A stretch of DNA of 51,452 nucleotides from an uncultured Clostridia bacterium (GCA_946531445.1 CAMNAP010000004.1:1-51452), one strand, 5' to 3'; positions 15,217-24,380 are shown, numbered from the stretch's first letter. The notes: generated from the sequence alone by a model not told the origin. Program-made: numbers and translations.

Positions 15217-15927
15217 ATGAAAAAGGTATTAGTAGCAGAAGACGAAGATTCAATCCGCGAATTTATAGTTATCAATCTTACAAGAAGCGGTTATTCTGTT
15301 GAGCAGGCTGAAAACGGAGCTGTTGCGCTTCAGAAATTCAAAGAGGACGAGGAGGGCTTTGACGTAGCAATCCTTGATATTATGATGCCCGAACTTGACG
15401 GACTTTCGGTTTGTAAGGAGCTCAGAAAAGTATCGTCTGACCTCGGAATTATTATGCTCAGCGCCAAAACTCAGGAAATGGACAAGGTGACAGGACTTCT
15501 CTTCGGAGCAGACGATTACGTTACAAAGCCGTTTTCTCCCAGCGAGCTTATGGCGAGAGTTGACGCTGTATACAGAAGAGTTGAGATGACAAGAGGAATC
15601 CGCCGTACAGACGGAGCTTCTGACAGCATTATTCTTGACGAATTTGACCTTAATTTAAGAAACAGAACGCTCACAAAGGCCGGAAGCCCGATTGAGCTTA
15701 CTCAGGTTGAATTCCAGATTATTGAATACTTCTTCAAAAATCCCAACGCCGCGCTTTCAAGAAATGACATTCTTAAGCAGGTCTGGGGCGAGAACTATTT
15801 CGGCGACGAGAAGATTGTTGACGTTAACATAAGACGTCTGAGAATGAAGATAGAGGACAACCCGTCAAGTCCTACAAGACTTGTTACTATCTGGGGACTC
15901 GGCTATAAGTGGATTACTAACGCATAA
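15217..15927 (+). CDS. OmpR/PhoB-family response regulator
   Basis: A 236-aa DNA-binding response regulator. The receiver domain spans residues 1-120 with an acidic pocket (AEDED), phosphoacceptor D54 in ILDIMMPELDG and a conserved Lys in VTKPF. The winged-helix output domain covers about 140-234 (VDVNIRRLRMKIED, IWGLGYKW). AAGGAGGA precedes the ATG. The kinase follows 11 bases downstream, so the two surely act together. Targets are unknown; the preceding lipoprotein and following membrane protein suggest an envelope role. Confidence 0.93.
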   Translation: MKKVLVAEDEDSIREFIVINLTRSGYSVEQAENGAVALQKFKEDEEGFDVAILDIMMPELDGLSVCKELRKVSSDLGIIMLSAKTQEMDKVTGLLFGADDYVTKPFSPSELMARVDAVYRRVEMTRGIRRTDGASDSIILDEFDLNLRNRTLTKAGSPIELTQVEFQIIEYFFKNPNAALSRNDILKQVWGENYFGDEKIVDVNIRRLRMKIEDNPSSPTRLVTIWGLGYKWITNA

Positions 15928-15938
15928 AGGATAAGAGT

Positions 15939-17459
15939 ATGTTAAATCGCTTTAAGGATTTTATTAAATCAAAGCTTAAAAGCGTTAAAAGCTCTAACCT
16001 TAAGGACGTTAAAATTGAGGGTATAACAAAGCGCTGGCTGATTAATATCATCGGCGTAATCGCTGTAATACTTGTAATTGCATTTATTACGGCAACCGTC
16101 GGAATTAAAGGGTATTACTATAATACCGCTGAAAGCATAGTAAAATCAGGCGCCTCTGAATCGGCTGTAAAATACTTTAAAAACAACCTTGACGCAGGGT
16201 ATTCGCTTGAGGCTTCAGCGGCTGATTATATAGACTCCTATCCCTATAAAACCAGAACTACACTCTGGATAATTGACAGCGACGGAAACGTTATTCTCTC
16301 ATCAAGCGGATTTAAAATTGAAAAGCAGGATATGCCCGATTATAACGACGCTATGACAAAGGCAGGCGGTATTTCAAAGTTTATCGGCAAGGCTGAAAAC
16401 GGAGAAAAAATTATGGCTGTAAGCCGAGCTATAACAGATTCGGGCGGAATAGAAATCGGCGCAATAAGAGTAATGACGGTTATTGACGAAATTGATAACC
16501 AGATTAGAACGCTCAGCTTTTTAATGGCTCTTGCTTTTATATTTGTAATGGGAATTATTTTCTATTCAAACAGATTCTTTATCCGTTCAATTATAACGCC
16601 CGTAAAAGAGATTAATGAGGCGACAAAGCTGATTGCTTCGGGCAATCTTGATGTGCGAATTGAAAAGCAGTATAACGATGAAATCGGCGATTTGTCTGAC
16701 AGTATCAACACTATGGCAACAGAAATCGCCGCTGCCGATAAAATGAAAAATGATTTCATCTCAACAATTTCGCACGAGCTGAGAACGCCGCTTACTTCAA
16801 TTAAAGGCTGGGGCGAAACGCTTACGCTCGGCAATTCAGACGATGTTGACGAGCTTACAAGAAAAGGACTTCAGGTTATTGTAAAGGAAGCCTCAAGGCT
16901 TGAGGGCTTTGTTGAGGAGCTTCTTGACTTCTCAAGGCTTCAGAGCGGCAGAATGACTCTCCGCCTTACAAAAACAGACGTTCTCGCTGAGCTTATGGAA
17001 ACTCTATTCACCTTTACCGAAAGGGCGATGAGAGAGGGCTACAGCGTTAAATATAATATTCCCGACAATCCGTCTGTAACAAATGCGGACCCTAACAGAC
17101 TTAAGCAGGTATTTATGAATATACTTGACAATGCGCTTAAGTATTCAAGACCCGGCTCGTCAATTTTTGTTAAAGCGGAGTTCATAAAAAAGGACGAAAA
17201 GAATTTTGTTAAAATTCTGATTGTAGACCAGGGCTGCGGAATTTCAGCCGAGGATTTACCGCACGTTAAGGAGAAATTCTATAAGGCTAATATGAGCGTA
17301 AGAGGCTCGGGAATAGGTCTTGCGGTAACTAATGAAATTGTAAACCTTCACGGCGGCTCGCTTGATATAGACAGCGTTGAGGGTAAGGGAACTATGGTTT
17401 CAATTACTCTTCCCGTTGAGGAAATCTTTGAGCAGGGTGAGGGAGAGAAAGGTAAATAA
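15939..17459 (+). CDS. Membrane sensor histidine kinase
   Basis: A 506-aa kinase. TM1 lies at about residues 34-54, an extracytoplasmic sensor region at about 55-185, TM2 at about 188-212, then HAMP (about 213-265), a HisKA domain with H279 in TISHELRTPL, and a HATPase_c domain with N-box MNILDNALKY, DQGCGIS and GSGIGLAV. The layout is of the ResE/WalK/PhoR type. It phosphorylates the regulator encoded just upstream. The short Lys-rich cytoplasmic N terminus before TM1 is slightly longer than usual. Confidence 0.93.
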   Translation: MLNRFKDFIKSKLKSVKSSNLKDVKIEGITKRWLINIIGVIAVILVIAFITATVGIKGYYYNTAESIVKSGASESAVKYFKNNLDAGYSLEASAADYIDSYPYKTRTTLWIIDSDGNVILSSSGFKIEKQDMPDYNDAMTKAGGISKFIGKAENGEKIMAVSRAITDSGGIEIGAIRVMTVIDEIDNQIRTLSFLMALAFIFVMGIIFYSNRFFIRSIITPVKEINEATKLIASGNLDVRIEKQYNDEIGDLSDSINTMATEIAAADKMKNDFISTISHELRTPLTSIKGWGETLTLGNSDDVDELTRKGLQVIVKEASRLEGFVEELLDFSRLQSGRMTLRLTKTDVLAELMETLFTFTERAMREGYSVKYNIPDNPSVTNADPNRLKQVFMNILDNALKYSRPGSSIFVKAEFIKKDEKNFVKILIVDQGCGISAEDLPHVKEKFYKANMSVRGSGIGLAVTNEIVNLHGGSLDIDSVEGKGTMVSITLPVEEIFEQGEGEKGK

Positions 17460-17464
17460 ACAGT

Positions 17465-18436
17465 ATGCCTAAAAAAACGCATAAAACCTCCGTTGGCGGT
17501 CAGGCGCTTATTGAAGGAATAATGATGCGCGGACCTAAGGGAATGGCAACAGCCGTTCGCAAGCCCGACGGTGAAATCTTAACTGAATATCACGACGTTA
17601 TAAGCCTCGGAGCAAAGTATAAATTCTTCCGCCTTCCGCTTATAAGAGGGATTGTCGGATTTATTGAGTCTATGATTATGGGCTACCGATGTCTTTCATA
17701 TTCAGCTGAGGTTTCGGGTATGGAGGAAATTGAAGAGGCAGAGATGTCAAAATTTGAAAAATGGCTTGACGAGAAGCTCGGCGATAAGCTGATGAACGTT
17801 ATTATGGTAATCGCCTCAATTCTCGGCTTTGCGCTTGCCGCTTTCATCTTTCTGTTTCTTCCCAATCTAATTTTTAAAGGGCTTAACGACCTTACAAACA
17901 AGGCGCTTGAGCCTTTCAGAGGCGCTATAGAGGGTACGCTTAAGATAATTATTTTTGTTGTCTATATGGTGCTCATATCCCAGATGAAGGATATTAAAAG
18001 AGTGTTTATGTATCACGGTGCAGAGCATAAAACTATCTGCTGTTATGAAAGCGGCAGGGAGCTGACGGTTGCAAATGTTAACCAGTGCTCACGCTTTCAC
18101 CCGAGATGCGGAACCTCGTTTATGTTTGTTATGCTTATTCTGAGCATATTTGTAGTAACAATACTTTCAATTTTTACTCCGAAGGAGTTAAAGGACAATC
18201 CCGTTTTGTGGACATTTATCAAGCTTCCGCTTATACCGATTATTATGGCGCTCGGCTATGAGTTTATAAGATACGCAGGACGCCACGATAATATCCTTGT
18301 GAAAATTCTTTCAGCTCCGGGACTCTGGATGCAGAGAATTACAACGAGAGAGCCGACTGACGATATTATTGAATGCGGAATTGCGGCGTTTGAGGCTGTT
18401 ATAACAGATAACCCCGAGGATGACGAGATTAAGTGA
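17465..18436 (+). CDS. yqhQ: YqhQ-like DUF1385 membrane protein
   Basis: A 323-aa protein. The N-terminal VGGQALIEGIMMRGP is the signature of DUF1385. Hydrophobic segments are visible near residues 112-140, 160-180, 215-235 and 248-268. YHGAEHKTICCYE and the CSRFHPRCGTSF stretch, with His and Cys residues that could bind metal, are conserved family features. The molecular function is not established. It starts 5 bases after the kinase and overlaps prmC by 1 base; linkage to prmC is common in Clostridia. Confidence 0.88.
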   Translation: MPKKTHKTSVGGQALIEGIMMRGPKGMATAVRKPDGEILTEYHDVISLGAKYKFFRLPLIRGIVGFIESMIMGYRCLSYSAEVSGMEEIEEAEMSKFEKWLDEKLGDKLMNVIMVIASILGFALAAFIFLFLPNLIFKGLNDLTNKALEPFRGAIEGTLKIIIFVVYMVLISQMKDIKRVFMYHGAEHKTICCYESGRELTVANVNQCSRFHPRCGTSFMFVMLILSIFVVTILSIFTPKELKDNPVLWTFIKLPLIPIIMALGYEFIRYAGRHDNILVKILSAPGLWMQRITTREPTDDIIECGIAAFEAVITDNPEDDEIK

Positions 18437-19254
18437 TGACTCTTAAGCAGGCGTACAGCTACAGCGTTCAGTTTCTCGAGGGTAATAAGGTAGACGAGGC
18501 TGACTTTAAAGCGCTTTGCGTTTCCTGCAGAGTTGCGGGAATAAAAAACAGCGAGTATCTCAGCCATGTCAACGACGATATTATTATCTCGCGGCTTGCA
18601 AAAATGCTGTGGCGCTTAAAAGACGGCGAGCCGCTTCAGTATGTTCTCGGCAAATGGGATTTTTTTGAGAGTGAATTCTATGTTGGCGAGGGTGTGCTTA
18701 TTCCGCGCCCCGAAACAGAGGAACTTGTTGATTTATGTCTGAAATATGCAGACAAAGATAAGAAGCTTGTAATTTACGATTTGTGCGCAGGGACAGGCTG
18801 TATAGGAATAAGCCTTGCAAAAAAGCTTAAAAACGCCGATGTCTACTGCGTTGAAAAAAGCGAAGCGGCGTTTGAGTATCTTAAAAAGAATTCAAAACAG
18901 GCTAAAAACGTAATTCCCGTATGCGCAGATATTTCAAAGGATATTGAGCTCCCGACGGCAGATATTATCGTTTCAAACCCGCCGTATATAAAGTCTGACG
19001 AGCTTGAGGCACTTCAGAGCGAAGTAAAAAAAGAGCCGTCTCTCGCGCTTGACGGAGGCAAAGACGGACTTGATTTTTACCGTGTTATAAACAGTAAGTG
19101 GGCTGACAAGCTCACAGACGGCGGAATGCTTTTCCTTGAAATCGGAAATGAACAGGGAAACGAAATCAAATCAATACTCACACATTTTAAAAATATAGAA
19201 ATCCATAAGGATTTATATAAAAATGACAGAATGGTTACAGCTGTCAGAGCATAG
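18436..19254 (+). CDS. prmC: Release-factor glutamine methyltransferase PrmC
   Basis: A 272-aa SAM-dependent enzyme that methylates the GGQ glutamine of RF1 and RF2. I start it at ATG 18436, overlapping the TGA of yqhQ; a GTG three bases earlier is also possible. The N-terminal helical domain runs to about residue 90; the Rossmann domain shows the SAM loop DLCAGTGCIGISL and the catalytic NPPY in IIVSNPPYI. IPRPETEELV is the conserved inter-domain motif. The length is normal. prfA is not adjacent here. Confidence 0.94.
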   Translation: MTLKQAYSYSVQFLEGNKVDEADFKALCVSCRVAGIKNSEYLSHVNDDIIISRLAKMLWRLKDGEPLQYVLGKWDFFESEFYVGEGVLIPRPETEELVDLCLKYADKDKKLVIYDLCAGTGCIGISLAKKLKNADVYCVEKSEAAFEYLKKNSKQAKNVIPVCADISKDIELPTADIIVSNPPYIKSDELEALQSEVKKEPSLALDGGKDGLDFYRVINSKWADKLTDGGMLFLEIGNEQGNEIKSILTHFKNIEIHKDLYKNDRMVTAVRA

Positions 19255-19264
19255 TTGTTTTTAC

Positions 19265-19293
19265 TTGACTGTATATTAATAAAAATATAAAAT
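19265..19293 (+). promoter_or_regulatory. Promoter of the M50 protease-scpAB operon
   Basis: TTGACT (19265-19270), 17 bases, TAAAAT (19288-19293), 14 bases before the ATG at 19307. Confidence 0.7.
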
Positions 19294-19306
19294 ATCAGGT
19301 GATAAA

Positions 19307-19987
19307 ATGTTTTCAGTATTCAGCTTAATAAGAAGCGGCGACACTATGGGTGCTATAATGTTTGTCCTTTCGGGATGCTTCGTAGTATTCATTTGTACAC
19401 CGCTTCATGAGCTTTCACACGCCTGGGCGGCATATAAGCTCGGTGATACAACCGCTAAAAACGATGGTAGGCTTACGTTTAACCCGATAAAGCATATTGA
19501 CCCTATCGGTATGATAATGATACTGCTTTTCGGGTTTGGTTATGCAAAGCCTGTTCCCGTTAATATCGCGAGACTTAAAAATCCTAAAAGAGATATGGCG
19601 CTTGTTAGTATTGCCGGTCCTGCATCTAATCTTGTTCTTGCTTTTATTTTTAACTTTTTGGCATATACAGTGGCATATTTTAGCGGAGATTCCGGTATTG
19701 TTGAATTAATATACAGTTTCTTTTTCTATGCTGCATATATAAATATTGTACTCGCTGCGTTCAATATTCTTCCCATACCGCCGCTTGACGGCTCTAAGGT
19801 ACTCGCGGCAGTGCTTCCCAAAAATGCGTACTATAAATATATGAGGTACGAAAGGTATGCAATGATAATACTTCTCGTTATACTCGTTACGGGAATTCTC
19901 GACAGTATTCTCGGAGTTGTTGCAGACGCACTTATGAGTTTCATTTCAATTATACCAAAACTTATTTTCGGATTCAGTATTTATTAA
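19307..19987 (+). CDS. Site-2 protease family (M50) membrane metalloprotease
   Basis: A 226-aa polytopic membrane protein. HELSH in PLHELSHAWAAYKLGD is the zinc-binding HExxH motif, and PIPPLDGSKVL supplies the second conserved Asp-Gly. About five to six hydrophobic segments are visible. This short rhomboid-independent form without PDZ domains is commonly found next to scpA in Firmicutes. Substrates are unknown. The stop codon shares one base with the scpA start. Confidence 0.9.
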   Translation: MFSVFSLIRSGDTMGAIMFVLSGCFVVFICTPLHELSHAWAAYKLGDTTAKNDGRLTFNPIKHIDPIGMIMILLFGFGYAKPVPVNIARLKNPKRDMALVSIAGPASNLVLAFIFNFLAYTVAYFSGDSGIVELIYSFFFYAAYINIVLAAFNILPIPPLDGSKVLAAVLPKNAYYKYMRYERYAMIILLVILVTGILDSILGVVADALMSFISIIPKLIFGFSIY

Positions 19988-20724
19988 TGGAAAATTTAAC
20001 GTATAAGATTGAGGTGTTTGAGGGGCCAATGGATTTGCTCCTTCACCTCATAAGTAAGCATAAACTGAATATTAACGACATTCCGATTGTTGAGCTTGTC
20101 AATCAGTATCTTGACTATGTAAAGCAGATGGAGGAAGAGGATTTCGACATCGCAGGCGATTTTCTTGAAATGGCAGCAAGGCTGATTTACATAAAAACCG
20201 TGTCGCTTCTTCCTAAACACGAAGAGGCTGAGCAGCTGAAAAAAGAGCTTACGGGCGAGCTTATTGAATATCGTGACTGTAAGCTTATGGCTGAGAAGCT
20301 TTCACATCAGACAGACGGCTTCGGCAGGTTTGTAAGAGAGCCTGAGGAGGGCTGGGTTAATTACGATTATGAGCGCTTCCACGAGGGAACAGAGCTTCTT
20401 GACGCGTATGTAAACGCAGCGGGCAAGGCTATGAGAAAGCTCCCGCCGCCGATAGATTCCTTTAAGGTTATCGTTGCAAAGAAATTTGTAAACGTAGCCT
20501 CAAAGGTAAGAACGGTAATGAGGAAGCTCTGGAGCGGAAAAAAGGTTAACTTTTTAAATCTTTTTGAAGGAGCTCAGTCTAAAAGCGAGCTTGTTGCAAC
20601 ATTCCTTGCAGTGCTTGAGCTTGCAAAGTCTAAGCGAATTACCGTTGAGGGCGATATGCATAACCCCAAGGTACAGATAGTTAATGATGCAAATGTTATA
20701 GAAGAGGTAGAGCCTATTGAATAA
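19987..20724 (+). CDS. scpA: Segregation and condensation protein A
   Basis: A 245-aa kleisin subunit of the SMC-ScpAB condensin that compacts and separates chromosomes. The opening TYKIEVFEGPMDLLLHLI is diagnostic. The N-terminal helical part binds the SMC neck, and the C-terminal winged helix (FLAVLELAKSKRI) binds the SMC cap. The length is normal. It overlaps the M50 gene by 1 base and scpB by 8 bases, as expected for a coupled complex. Confidence 0.96.
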   Translation: MENLTYKIEVFEGPMDLLLHLISKHKLNINDIPIVELVNQYLDYVKQMEEEDFDIAGDFLEMAARLIYIKTVSLLPKHEEAEQLKKELTGELIEYRDCKLMAEKLSHQTDGFGRFVREPEEGWVNYDYERFHEGTELLDAYVNAAGKAMRKLPPPIDSFKVIVAKKFVNVASKVRTVMRKLWSGKKVNFLNLFEGAQSKSELVATFLAVLELAKSKRITVEGDMHNPKVQIVNDANVIEEVEPIE

Positions 20725-21343
20725 AACAGATAATTTACTGTCGGCACTTGAAGCGCTTCTCTTTGCGGCGGGAGACCCCGTTGAAGCTGCAAAGCTTGCA
20801 GAGGTGCTTGACGTTGATATAGAAAGCGTAACTAAAATGCTCAGTCACCTCAGCGCTATGTATGACGAGCGCGAGTCGGGACTTATGCTCATTAAAGTTG
20901 ATAACAAATATCAGCTTTGCACACGCGAGGAGCACAGCGATTACGTTAGAAAGCTTCTTGAAATTAAAAAGAATACTCCTCTTTCAAATGCGGCACTTGA
21001 AGTTCTTGCAATAATAGCTTATAATAGAACTGTAACACGTTCGTTTATTGAGAGAATAAGAGGCGTTGACTGTTCAGGCTCAATAGCTTCTCTCGTACAA
21101 AAGGGGCTCATTGAGGAAAAGGGAAGGCTTGATTTACCGGGAAGACCGCTTATTTACGGAACTACCGACAGATTTTTAAGATGCTTCTCCCTCAACTCGC
21201 TGGAGGATTTACCCGATTTGCCTAAAACAGAGGATGTTGAAAAGCTTAATGAAAATGAGTCGCAGACCTCTCTGTTTGACGATGAGGAAAAGGCGAACGC
21301 TGTTTTAACTCCTATAACCGACGACGAAAGCGAGGAGGGTTAA
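20717..21343 (+). CDS. scpB: Segregation and condensation protein B
   Basis: A 208-aa partner of ScpA and SMC with two winged-helix domains. The start is a TTG at 20717 inside the end of scpA; AGAGGTAGAG lies just upstream and the product MNKTDNLLSALEALLFAAGDP matches the family N terminus. SRNAALEVLAIIAYN-like and RGVDCSGSI segments are typical. The acidic tail (about 165-208) is variable in the family. The next ATG follows directly after its stop. Confidence 0.94.
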   Translation: MNKTDNLLSALEALLFAAGDPVEAAKLAEVLDVDIESVTKMLSHLSAMYDERESGLMLIKVDNKYQLCTREEHSDYVRKLLEIKKNTPLSNAALEVLAIIAYNRTVTRSFIERIRGVDCSGSIASLVQKGLIEEKGRLDLPGRPLIYGTTDRFLRCFSLNSLEDLPDLPKTEDVEKLNENESQTSLFDDEEKANAVLTPITDDESEEG

Positions 21344-22138
21344 ATGAAAGTATTTTTAATTGTTCTTGCAGTTATAATACTTCTGTTGATTCTTATCCTT
21401 TCAATCAGCGCTGAATTTACCGTAATTTTTGATAACGGCTGGACTACAAAAATCAGGATTCTTTTTATTGAAAAAGATATTAAGCTCAGCCAGCTGCTTT
21501 CATTTTTAGTTGCACCCGATAAGGCGGGGCAGGAAGCGGCGGAAAAATCAAAAGAGAAAAAGCGTAAAGGAAAGAGCAAGGATGAACAAGGACAAGATGA
21601 TTCTTCTTCTGATAAAGGGGACGTTCAAAGCGCTCAAAGCGTTAATGAACAAGAAAAAACAGAAGAAAAACAAATAGAAGTTGAAGAAGCCACGGCGGTG
21701 ACCGGGGGCGAAGAAAATAAGAAAGACGAGAAGCCGAAAAAGAAGAATCCTATTGAGAAAATCATTGACGAGGACGGCGTAGTCGGAATACTTCTTTTAG
21801 TATCAAATCTTATTCAGACAGTAAATACTGCGGCAACAACTTTAATTAAAGGTTTGCATATTTACTCGCTTTATGTTAAAATGATTATCGGTGGCGGTGA
21901 CGCGGCTTCAATAGCTGAAAAGTTTGGAGCAATCTGCGGCTGGTACTATCCGCTTAAGGGAATAATTCTCAACCAGATGAAGGTTGACCAGTACGACGAT
22001 TTGCTTGTTCCTGACTTTATTGCTCCGAGAAGTGAATATGAATTTCAGTTCATCGGCTCAATAAGCGTAGGACTTCTTGCAAAGGTCGGACTTAAGGCTG
22101 TAAAAACTTTTTTAGTAAATTATATTAAGAATAAATAA
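21344..22138 (+). CDS. DUF2953 (YtfI-like) membrane-anchored protein
   Basis: A 264-aa protein. One N-terminal membrane helix covers residues 3-25. A long Lys/Glu/Gln-rich low-complexity linker (about 65-135) separates two parts of the domain. The C-terminal half (SLYVKMIIGGGDAASIA, then GLLAKVGLKAVKTFL) matches DUF2953. In Clostridia and Bacilli it lies next to the gerW/ytfJ gene, as here. The function is unknown; a link to sporulation is inferred from that conserved neighbour. The highly charged linker is longer than I would expect. Confidence 0.8.
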   Translation: MKVFLIVLAVIILLLILILSISAEFTVIFDNGWTTKIRILFIEKDIKLSQLLSFLVAPDKAGQEAAEKSKEKKRKGKSKDEQGQDDSSSDKGDVQSAQSVNEQEKTEEKQIEVEEATAVTGGEENKKDEKPKKKNPIEKIIDEDGVVGILLLVSNLIQTVNTAATTLIKGLHIYSLYVKMIIGGGDAASIAEKFGAICGWYYPLKGIILNQMKVDQYDDLLVPDFIAPRSEYEFQFIGSISVGLLAKVGLKAVKTFLVNYIKNK

Positions 22139-22156
22139 CTATAAGGAGAGGTTGAC

Positions 22157-22558
22157 ATGAAAGAAACTCCGGTAAACACCATAATGGAAAGCACACTTCA
22201 GAAGATGAAAGAAATGGTAGACGTATCTACTATTATCGGCGAGCCCTTTGTTTCGGGTAAGACTACTCTTATCCCCGTTTCAAAGGTACAGTACGGCTTT
22301 ACTTCAGGCGGTACGGATCTTCCGTCAAAGCAGGGCTCAGAGCTCTTCGGCGGCGCTGGTGGCGGCGGTGTTTCAATAACACCCGTAGCTTTCATCGTAA
22401 TTGAAGACGGTAAGTGCAGAATGATGCAGATTAATAACTACACCTCATCTGCTGACAGAGCCATCGCTATGATTCCCGAGCTTGTTGACAAGCTTACAGA
22501 GCTTATCACTGCAAAGGGAAGCGACGACGCAGAGGATGTTGTTGAAGAAGCTGAATAA
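22157..22558 (+). CDS. gerW: Spore protein GerW (YtfJ)
   Basis: A 133-aa protein. It opens NTIMESTLQKMKEMVDVSTIIGEP and contains GFTSGGTDLPSK and a Gly-rich turn GGAGGGGVSITPVAF, all typical of the GerW/YtfJ family, which in Bacillus is made in the forespore and affects germination. AAGGAGAGG precedes the ATG. The acidic tail (EDVVEEAE) is normal for the family. A hairpin directly downstream ends the transcript or gates the next gene. Confidence 0.92.
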   Translation: MKETPVNTIMESTLQKMKEMVDVSTIIGEPFVSGKTTLIPVSKVQYGFTSGGTDLPSKQGSELFGGAGGGGVSITPVAFIVIEDGKCRMMQINNYTSSADRAIAMIPELVDKLTELITAKGSDDAEDVVEEAE

Positions 22559-22570
22559 TTAAATATGTTT

Positions 22571-22608
22571 TAATCACCCGCATATAATTGTGTGGGTGAT
22601 TATTTTGT
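22571..22608 (+). promoter_or_regulatory. Hairpin that overlaps the next gene's ribosome-binding site
   Basis: TAATCACCCGCA (22571-22582) pairs with TGTGGGTGATTA (22591-22602), a 12-bp stem (one G-T) with an 8-base loop, followed by TTTTGTTT. It looks like a terminator for gerW. Its right arm also contains GGGTGAT, the apparent Shine-Dalgarno of the carboxypeptidase gene, and the T tail overlaps that gene's TTG start. Confidence 0.7.
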
Positions 22609-23621
22609 TTAAAAAAGCGGTAGTAACTTTTTTGTGCTTTATTATCCTTTTTACGAGTAACGCTTTTGCAAAGGATAAAGAGGGTATAAGCGCCAAGTCG
22701 GCTGTGTGTATTGATTTTCAAAGCGGCGAGGTGCTCTTTGAAAAGAATATTTATATGAGAATGCCGATGGCGTCAACTACAAAGATTATGACATGCCTTT
22801 TAGCTTGCGAAAAGGGGAACGTAAATAAGACAGTAACAGTTACTAAGGAAATGCTACGCGGCTGTGAGGGAACGCTTCTTTATCTTAAAGAGGGCGACAG
22901 GATTTTGTTTTCTGATTTAATTAAAGGCGCGCTGATAGCCTCGGGTAATGACGCCGCAAACGCAATTGCCTTTGCCGTGGCGGGAAGTATTGACTCCTTT
23001 GTTTTACTTATGAACGAAAAAGCGGAAACGCTTAATATGACTAATACCTCGTTTAAAACGCCGTCAGGACTTGACAGTGACGGTCATTATTCCTGTGCTT
23101 ACGATATGGCTGTACTGACGCGATGTGCTATGAAAAACAGTCTGTTCAGAAGTATTGTAAGTATGAAGAGCGCTGAAATTACAATAAACGGAAAAAAGCA
23201 GAGAATAAATAACCACAATAAACTGCTTCAAAGGGATTCCTCTTTTATAGGCGTAAAGACGGGCTATACCAGAAAAGCGGGAAGATGTTTAGTTAGCGAC
23301 TACGCCTTTGACAGCGCGGAGATTATTACAGTTACGCTTAATGCAAGCGACGACTGGGATGACCATTTAATGCTTGTAAATGAGGCTAAAAAGAAGTATA
23401 ATATTAAAACAGTCGTGGGCGAGGTAATAATTCCTGCCGCTGACGGAAGGAATGTCGACTGCCATTATTCGTGCGACGTTAATTCTGTATCAGACGTTTA
23501 CGTCAGGCTTTATTACTATCCGTTTATCTATTCGCCTTATAAAAGCGGCGATGCAGCGGGCTACGCCCTTGTTTATACAAATAATGCTTTACTGAAAAAG
23601 ACAGATATTATAATAACGTGA
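22605..23621 (+). CDS. D-alanyl-D-alanine carboxypeptidase (DacF/DacB type)
   Basis: A 338-aa exported penicillin-binding protein that trims the terminal D-Ala of peptidoglycan stem peptides. I prefer the TTG at 22605, which gives MFKKAVVTFLCFIILFTSNAFA, a clean signal peptide, with GGGTGAT upstream; a GTG at 22590 is the alternative. Active-site motifs are STTK in MASTTKIM (SxxK), SGN in ASGNDAAN and KTG in GVKTGYTRKAG. The C-terminal domain is short. The gerW neighbour suggests the DacF/sporulation branch. Expression may be gated by the overlapping hairpin. Confidence 0.9.
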   Translation: MFKKAVVTFLCFIILFTSNAFAKDKEGISAKSAVCIDFQSGEVLFEKNIYMRMPMASTTKIMTCLLACEKGNVNKTVTVTKEMLRGCEGTLLYLKEGDRILFSDLIKGALIASGNDAANAIAFAVAGSIDSFVLLMNEKAETLNMTNTSFKTPSGLDSDGHYSCAYDMAVLTRCAMKNSLFRSIVSMKSAEITINGKKQRINNHNKLLQRDSSFIGVKTGYTRKAGRCLVSDYAFDSAEIITVTLNASDDWDDHLMLVNEAKKKYNIKTVVGEVIIPAADGRNVDCHYSCDVNSVSDVYVRLYYYPFIYSPYKSGDAAGYALVYTNNALLKKTDIIIT

Positions 23622-23630
23622 GGAATAATT

Positions 23631-24377
23631 ATGGCAAATAAAAGCGAGGTGCGCCTGCAGAAATTTATGGCTGAGCAGGGAATTGCCTCAAGAAGAAAAA
23701 GTGAAGAACTTATTGCGGCAGGCAAGGTAAAGGTTAACGGTCACGTAGCCGAAATAGGAATGAAAATTAATCCGTACAAAGACCTTGTTACAGTCAAAGG
23801 TGAAAAAATTACTTTTGTCAGAAAGCGTAAAATGGTCTATATTATGCTTCATAAACCGAGAGGATATGTAACCACCGTATCTGACGAAAAGGGCCGTAAA
23901 ACGGTTATGGACTTAATTCCCGATATTAAGGAAAGAGTGTATCCCGTAGGCAGGCTTGATAAGGACAGCGAGGGACTTCTACTCCTTACAAACGACGGCG
24001 TTTTTACAAACTGTATGACTCATCCCTCATACGAATACGCAAAGAAATACCGCGTTACCGTAAGACCTAAAATTACAGACGCCGCGCTTTACAATCTCCG
24101 CCACGGAATTGAAATTGACGGAAAGATGACTGCTCCTGCCGAGGTGAGTATTCTTACCGAGGAGGAGGGAAGAGTAGTTCTCGAATTTGTAATTCACGAG
24201 GGCAGAAACAGAGAAATCCGTAAAATGTGTGAAAGTCAGGGACTTGAGGTCGCAAGGCTTAAGAGAACGGCAATAGGCTCGCTTAAGCTCGGTATGCTCC
24301 CGCAGGGGCAGTACAGAGAGCTGTCAGAGCAGGAGGTAAAAAAGCTTCTCCGTTCAGCAGGCCACGCCGACAAATAA
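23631..24377 (+). CDS. rluB: rRNA pseudouridine synthase (RsuA/RluB family)
   Basis: A 248-aa enzyme. The N-terminal S4 RNA-binding domain (residues 5-65, VRLQKFMAEQGIASRRKSEELI) precedes the catalytic domain with the nucleophilic Asp in VGRLDKDSEGLLLLTND. LHKPRGYVTT and HEGRNREIRKMCE are family motifs. It makes a pseudouridine in 23S rRNA near position 2605 if it is RluB. The order scpA-scpB-dac-rluB is typical of Firmicutes. It starts 9 bases after the carboxypeptidase and is followed by a terminator. Confidence 0.93.
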   Translation: MANKSEVRLQKFMAEQGIASRRKSEELIAAGKVKVNGHVAEIGMKINPYKDLVTVKGEKITFVRKRKMVYIMLHKPRGYVTTVSDEKGRKTVMDLIPDIKERVYPVGRLDKDSEGLLLLTNDGVFTNCMTHPSYEYAKKYRVTVRPKITDAALYNLRHGIEIDGKMTAPAEVSILTEEEGRVVLEFVIHEGRNREIRKMCESQGLEVARLKRTAIGSLKLGMLPQGQYRELSEQEVKKLLRSAGHADK

Positions 24378-24380
24378 TAA

